A DNA stretch of 64,000 nucleotides from Apostichopus japonicus (lineage: Eukaryota > Echinodermata > Holothuroidea > Aspidochirotida > Stichopodidae): assembly GCF_037975245.1 (NCBI RefSeq), contig NC_092568.1:30174001-30238000 (forward strand). The letters are read 5' to 3'. The notes beneath the pieces were generated by a model that saw nothing but the letters and a program-made list of their open reading frames with translations, searched no databases and had not been told where the DNA came from. The position numbers were made by a program, and so were the translations under genes. Of this stretch, positions 60,168-64,000 are shown in pieces; the stretch's first letter is position 1, and each line of letters starts with the position of its first letter.

Positions 60168-61053
60168 CAGGCGCGTAGCCAAGGGGGGGGGGGGGGGCGA
60201 AGGGGGCAGAATGCTAAGATGCAACTTACAAGGCCTGGGAAGTGCCATTTCCTGCGATCTTGGAGCAAGGGCGGCGGAACCGGGGGGGGGGCACAGGGGG
60301 CACGTGCCCCCCACTTTTCCTCAGGTTAAAAATGTGCCCTTTTTCTACATAAAAATTGAGGTGTCTCAAGTAAGCAAGAGGCCAGGGAACCAGAATGAAC
60401 ACTCGGGAAGGGCCGTTTCCGGCCATCTGAGGGGTTTGTAAAACCAAAAAATTTGTTGTACGCTCCGCGCCAACCGATGGTGGCGCTCCGCTCAGATAGT
60501 CGTGCATACAACTTTGCAATTCTTGGCTACACCCCTGACTTTTAATGAATTTCTGTGGGTCAAACTCAAGCTATTTCGAATGGAAAAAATTGGTTAAGAT
60601 ATTAACAAGAAATAAACTCTAATTCGGAAGATTCCTACATTAGCAACTAGCATGTTTTCACCTCATTTTGTCTCAAAAGAAAACTTGTTCCTTGTTTCCC
60701 AATTTGCACATTGGATATTGCAGTGCTAGTATGCATATTTTCCTTGAGGGGGGGGGGGGGGGGCAGGATGTTGATGGAGTGATGTGTATACGCAAATAAG
60801 TTAGTACAATAAGAGTTATAAAGGGTACTAAATATAAGGCTGCATCAGTCCAATCAAATTTCTGCAAAGTGCCCTTTGATATCGGTGCCCCCCCAGATTA
60901 AAAGTGCTTCCGCCGCCCTTGTCTTGGAGGCATTTTCAGCCAAAATTTTCTTGTACGCTTCGCTCCAATCATGGTGGCGCTACGCTTAGATAGTTTGCAA
61001 TTCCGAATCTACAGTTTCGCCCCTCCCTTGGCAAATTCCTGGCTACGCGCCTG
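60168..61053. mobile_element. hAT-type element of the CAGGCGCGTA family with perfect TSD, host of a nested element
   Basis: Perfect 14-bp ends CAGGCGCGTAGCCA / TGGCTACGCGCCTG and perfect 8-bp duplication ATTATACA (60160-60167, 61054-61061). The body reads GATGCAACTTACAAGGCCTG..., with GGCGCTACGCTTAGATAG near the right side. Without its nested insertion it is about 222 bp. Related sequence makes up much of 11145-13353 and 63604-63745. Confidence 0.85.
60266..60921. mobile_element. Nested hAT-type element (CAAGGGCGGCGGAA ends), 656 bp
   Basis: Ends CAAGGGCGGCGGAA and TTCCGCCGCCCTTG form a perfect 14-bp inverted repeat. TCTTGGAG is duplicated exactly at 60258-60265 and 60922-60929, inside the CAGGCGCGTA element. 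It carries a further damaged copy of the outer family (about 60395-60537), so three layers can be read. G/C homopolymers near the ends may be assembly-sensitive. Confidence 0.85.
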
Positions 61054-61061
61054 ATTATACA

Positions 61062-62554
61062 GTAATTCATTCAAGGTAACTCGGCCCAAACTATGGTACT
61101 CTAGCTAGTAATAAGATTTCGTTCAAGTTGACTGAACAATTTAAGGCTACCCTTTTCTATGACAAAAACCTGCATGGCTGTAGGAAAAAGAAAAGGAATA
61201 AAACAACTAACGTAACTAAAGCCCCGATGTGTACTACTGTAACTATATTAGTGGTATTTTGAAAACGCTGTACCGCAGTCAATTGGTACCCAAGTTTCAT
61301 AACATCGTCATATATACGTTTACAGTCTCTATGAAAAGGTTCTCTAGTTGAGAGTTTGGCTTCTGTTCAGAGGCTCTATGTTGGCTCAATTCTCTTTAAA
61401 ATAAAATACCATTCCAATGGATGGCAAAAATAGAGAGACTCATGGGTACTGAGGACTCTATAACAATTGGAATACTAAGCGAAATATCAGTTTATACTGC
61501 AGGCAGAGCTGTGCAGGCCGATGCACTATAATCATCGAGCATAAAACTAATTGTTGATAGATGGCACAAAGACTAAACAGGCTAACTGAAGCAAAAAAGG
61601 TCAATTTTGTCAAAAAATCATAGGCCTTTAGACCTTCCTACTGTCTGCACTCGTTCTTATCATACAGTGCTGATACTTATTGCACAACTCACCTGTGTAC
61701 GCAATCAAAACTTGTAGTCTTCACAATCTGCTACAGTTCGAGACTAATCTTCACCGGTTTCGTATTGATGTATATTCAACGTGCAATTGAGTCTGTATAA
61801 AATACGTATACTGAGAAGAGTGTGCATTGGTCTCAACGAACAGTAAATATCGTATGTGTGGATATTGTGACAATGACTATAGCATTACACGTCAAGAGTT
61901 ATAAATAGCTATTCACTGCTCAACACTTATTGATCAGTACGAAAAGGAAATTACTTAACAGACAAATACAGCTCGGCTGTCACGAGTTTACAGAGATAAG
62001 AGGGCCTTTGTCCTCAATAAAATCGTAGGCCTAAATATGTAAACATACCGATTCAACTTCGCCAGAGTAAGGGGAAACCCCTTTGAAACGTAGGCGTGGC
62101 GTAGGAGTCTGTTAGCTGTTTCCCGGCTCCTAGATTATTTTGATAACTTACATCACACGACAATCTAGGTTACATCACTGGAGCATTCAGCTGGATACGG
62201 TAAATTTGAATTTATTCGATGAAAAGTTCGTTTCATGCACTGTTATAATCCATCCAGTTTTCGAGCTTCAGTAAAAAGTAAGTCAAGAAAAATATGGAAC
62301 TAAGCAACAAAGCCAGTTGAAATTTCTGGTAGTTAAATTTTGGTATGAAATAGCCAAAAGTTAAGGAAAAGAATTAGTGTTCACAATCTCGGTATAAGAA
62401 GTAGAAATTTCGGTCTAAGAAGTGGAAACTTCGGTATGAGAAGTCGAAACTTCGGTGTAAGAAAATCGAAATAATGAGAACAAATAAACATTTGGAGCAT
62501 TTTGAAATCAATAGTTGATATTTCCAATGTTCAATCTGGACCACGGTACCAGCA
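61062..62554. other. Intergenic, no gene recognised
   Basis: Contains a short ~22-bp tandem (about 62388-62470; TTCGGTATGAGAAGTCGAAAC type, four diverged units). Otherwise nothing recognised. Confidence 0.4.
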
Positions 62555-62806
62555 AACACAAAACGTTATCATAACGTTTTGAAAAGAGCCTCTAAAATAT
62601 GTTTTGATAACGTTAAATGTGGTGTTATAAAAACGTCGGCATAACGTTTTTATGAGATATTAATGTTATATTCAATGTTTTAACGAAACAATGTTTTGAA
62701 ATAATAGCCTGAAAACGTTTTCGTCACATATTTATTACACCACAAATAACGTTGTCAAAACAAAAGACGAAACATTTGAATAACGTTTTAAAAACGTTTT
62801 TGTGTT
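62555..62806. mobile_element. AACGTT-rich inverted-repeat MITE, ~252 bp
   Basis: Left AACACAAAACGTTATCATAA faces the complement AACACAAAAACGTTTTTAAA at the right. The interior contains many AACGTT/ACGTTTT words in both orientations. No clear target duplication. Confidence 0.6.
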
Positions 62807-64000
62807 AGACCTGCATGTAAATTTTCCTGTTCCCTCACAAATGATAGCTTCCTAAGCCATTGATTAACCAATGTCCCCCCACGTTCTGAAGGGCGGGGTA
62901 GTACACAATGTCAAATGTCCCCCCTCCCCACAGGTTTAGTGACTGAATCATGTACCAGCTAGGCCTATCAGGTTCATAATGACTCGTGTATCTCCTAAAG
63001 GGAGTTAAAACATTGTGCTATGAAATTAATAGCTATTAACGTTTTATTCGCATCTGATCAATCCCCCGAATACACATAGAACTTTACAATTGGGTTAAAA
63101 TAAGAATTACAGATTTCATTTATAGCGTAAATTAAATGAGGAACCGCACCCATACAGCACTCGTGCTATATGCTACGCCAACAGATATTGAACGCTCGCA
63201 GCATTCGCTAATCTCATTTCCAGTATATTATATTTCATATGTTATATAGAATTGTGCATTCAGTTTGGTTAGCAATGCCACTCATGATAGTTTAAGTGTT
63301 TTGAGATATTTTCATAGGCGTTTTGAGACTGGGTGTTACGCTGCTAGTTATGTTGTTGTTATAACCATGTTACTCATTATACCTCAAGTTCTAGTTCAGT
63401 AGTTATGTGCAGTCAGTTGGCTTTACCAAACTGATCGTCATCATTGTTTTCTGATTTCATTAGTTAGTATAGTGTGCAACATCAAGATTCTATAGGATGA
63501 CCGTGCGTTTGTATTGGTTTTCGCAAGTTTGGTTAGACTATAACAGTCAACGTATATATACTGAGAGTTCCTAAGATTCAACCTGCGTGAGTTCTTTTAA
63601 TTAAGAATGTTTAGATGCAACTTAAAAGGCATGGGAAGTGCCATTGTCGGTAATCTAGAAGGCATTTTTGGCAAACATTTTCTTCAGTGCTCGCTGCGCG
63701 CCAACAGATGGAGGCGCTCCGCTTAGATAGTGTGATGACGGTCCCTTTGTTAAATGGCCCACTGGCACATACTAAACAGTTTTTACCAAAGTCCATGGTT
63801 TATACGCATAGAAAAAAAAACACCACTATGTAACATTTGGACGATACGTGTTGCTCGATGTTCCCCAACTGCCCTGCTTGGGATTCTAGTCAGGATACGG
63901 CCCCGGAAATATCTTTATTTTATTTATAGCCTATCTGATATTTTAATAAATGAAAGAAAACTGTTGGCAAACTGCCTATTTAAAACAACCAGCCTGTGTA
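62807..64000. other. Window end, no gene recognised
   Basis: Apart from the repeat fragment at 63604-63745 I see no gene or element. Confidence 0.35.
63604..63745. repeat. Fragment of the CAGGCGCGTA-family repeat
   Basis: GATGCAACTTAAAAGGCATG, then GGAAGTGCCATT and GGCGCTCCGCTTAGATAGT match the body of the 60168-61053 element. Terminal repeats are absent. Confidence 0.7.

Noticed and set aside
1-64000. CRISPR arrays, operons, ribosome binding sites
   Set aside because: The sequence is eukaryotic; regularly spaced repeats here are tandem satellites or transposon arms without unique spacers.

Overview
The window is eukaryotic: introns with GT/AG borders, many transposable elements, long TA microsatellites and no operons. 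Frequent AGGCCTA-type words, a PLAC8-family gene and KDZ-type transposases suggest a marine deuterostome invertebrate, most likely an echinoderm. That placement is inference from style, not from a marker gene.

Layout. 1-7755 (minus): a large zinc-finger / KDZ-related (HMGXB3-like) protein ending in a Ulp1-type protease, then a PHD finger and further coding sequence in broken frames to the window edge. 7958-8338: a hAT-type MITE with a perfect 8-bp target duplication. 9200-10490 (minus): a 5'-truncated non-LTR retrotransposon. 11114-40448: a region bounded by ~105-bp inverted repeats, with two intact multi-exon genes reading inward. One is a 16-exon KDZ transposase (811 aa, 13620-21556, plus). 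The other is a 6-coding-exon HMG-box plus GTF2I-repeat protein (233 aa, 34357-39495, minus). Between them lie a U2-snRNA-like locus, a MITE and a 4.4-kb foldback element. 41040-42200: seven ~166-bp tandem units carrying a tRNA-like sequence. 44589-45243: a long-TIR element full of GGATGCGCG words. 48318-52471 (plus): a decayed zinc-finger / SAMD3-like gene with a reverse-transcriptase relic in an intron. 53473-57800 (minus): an intact four-exon PLAC8 gene whose introns hold three short transposons and a TA tract. 59163-61053: MITE copies, including one hAT-type element nested in another.

Main hypothesis: the inverted repeats at 11114-13440 and 40345-40448 are the ends of one very large (about 29 kb) KDZ-superfamily DNA transposon. 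It would encode a transposase and a separate HMG-box/GTF2I-repeat protein, each transcribed inward from its own terminal repeat. All exon phases of both genes close without internal stops; the transposase needs one weak donor. I could not find a target-site duplication at the outer ends, so the element boundaries are a proposal. Exon models were built by eye from splice sites and phase, without RNA or database support.
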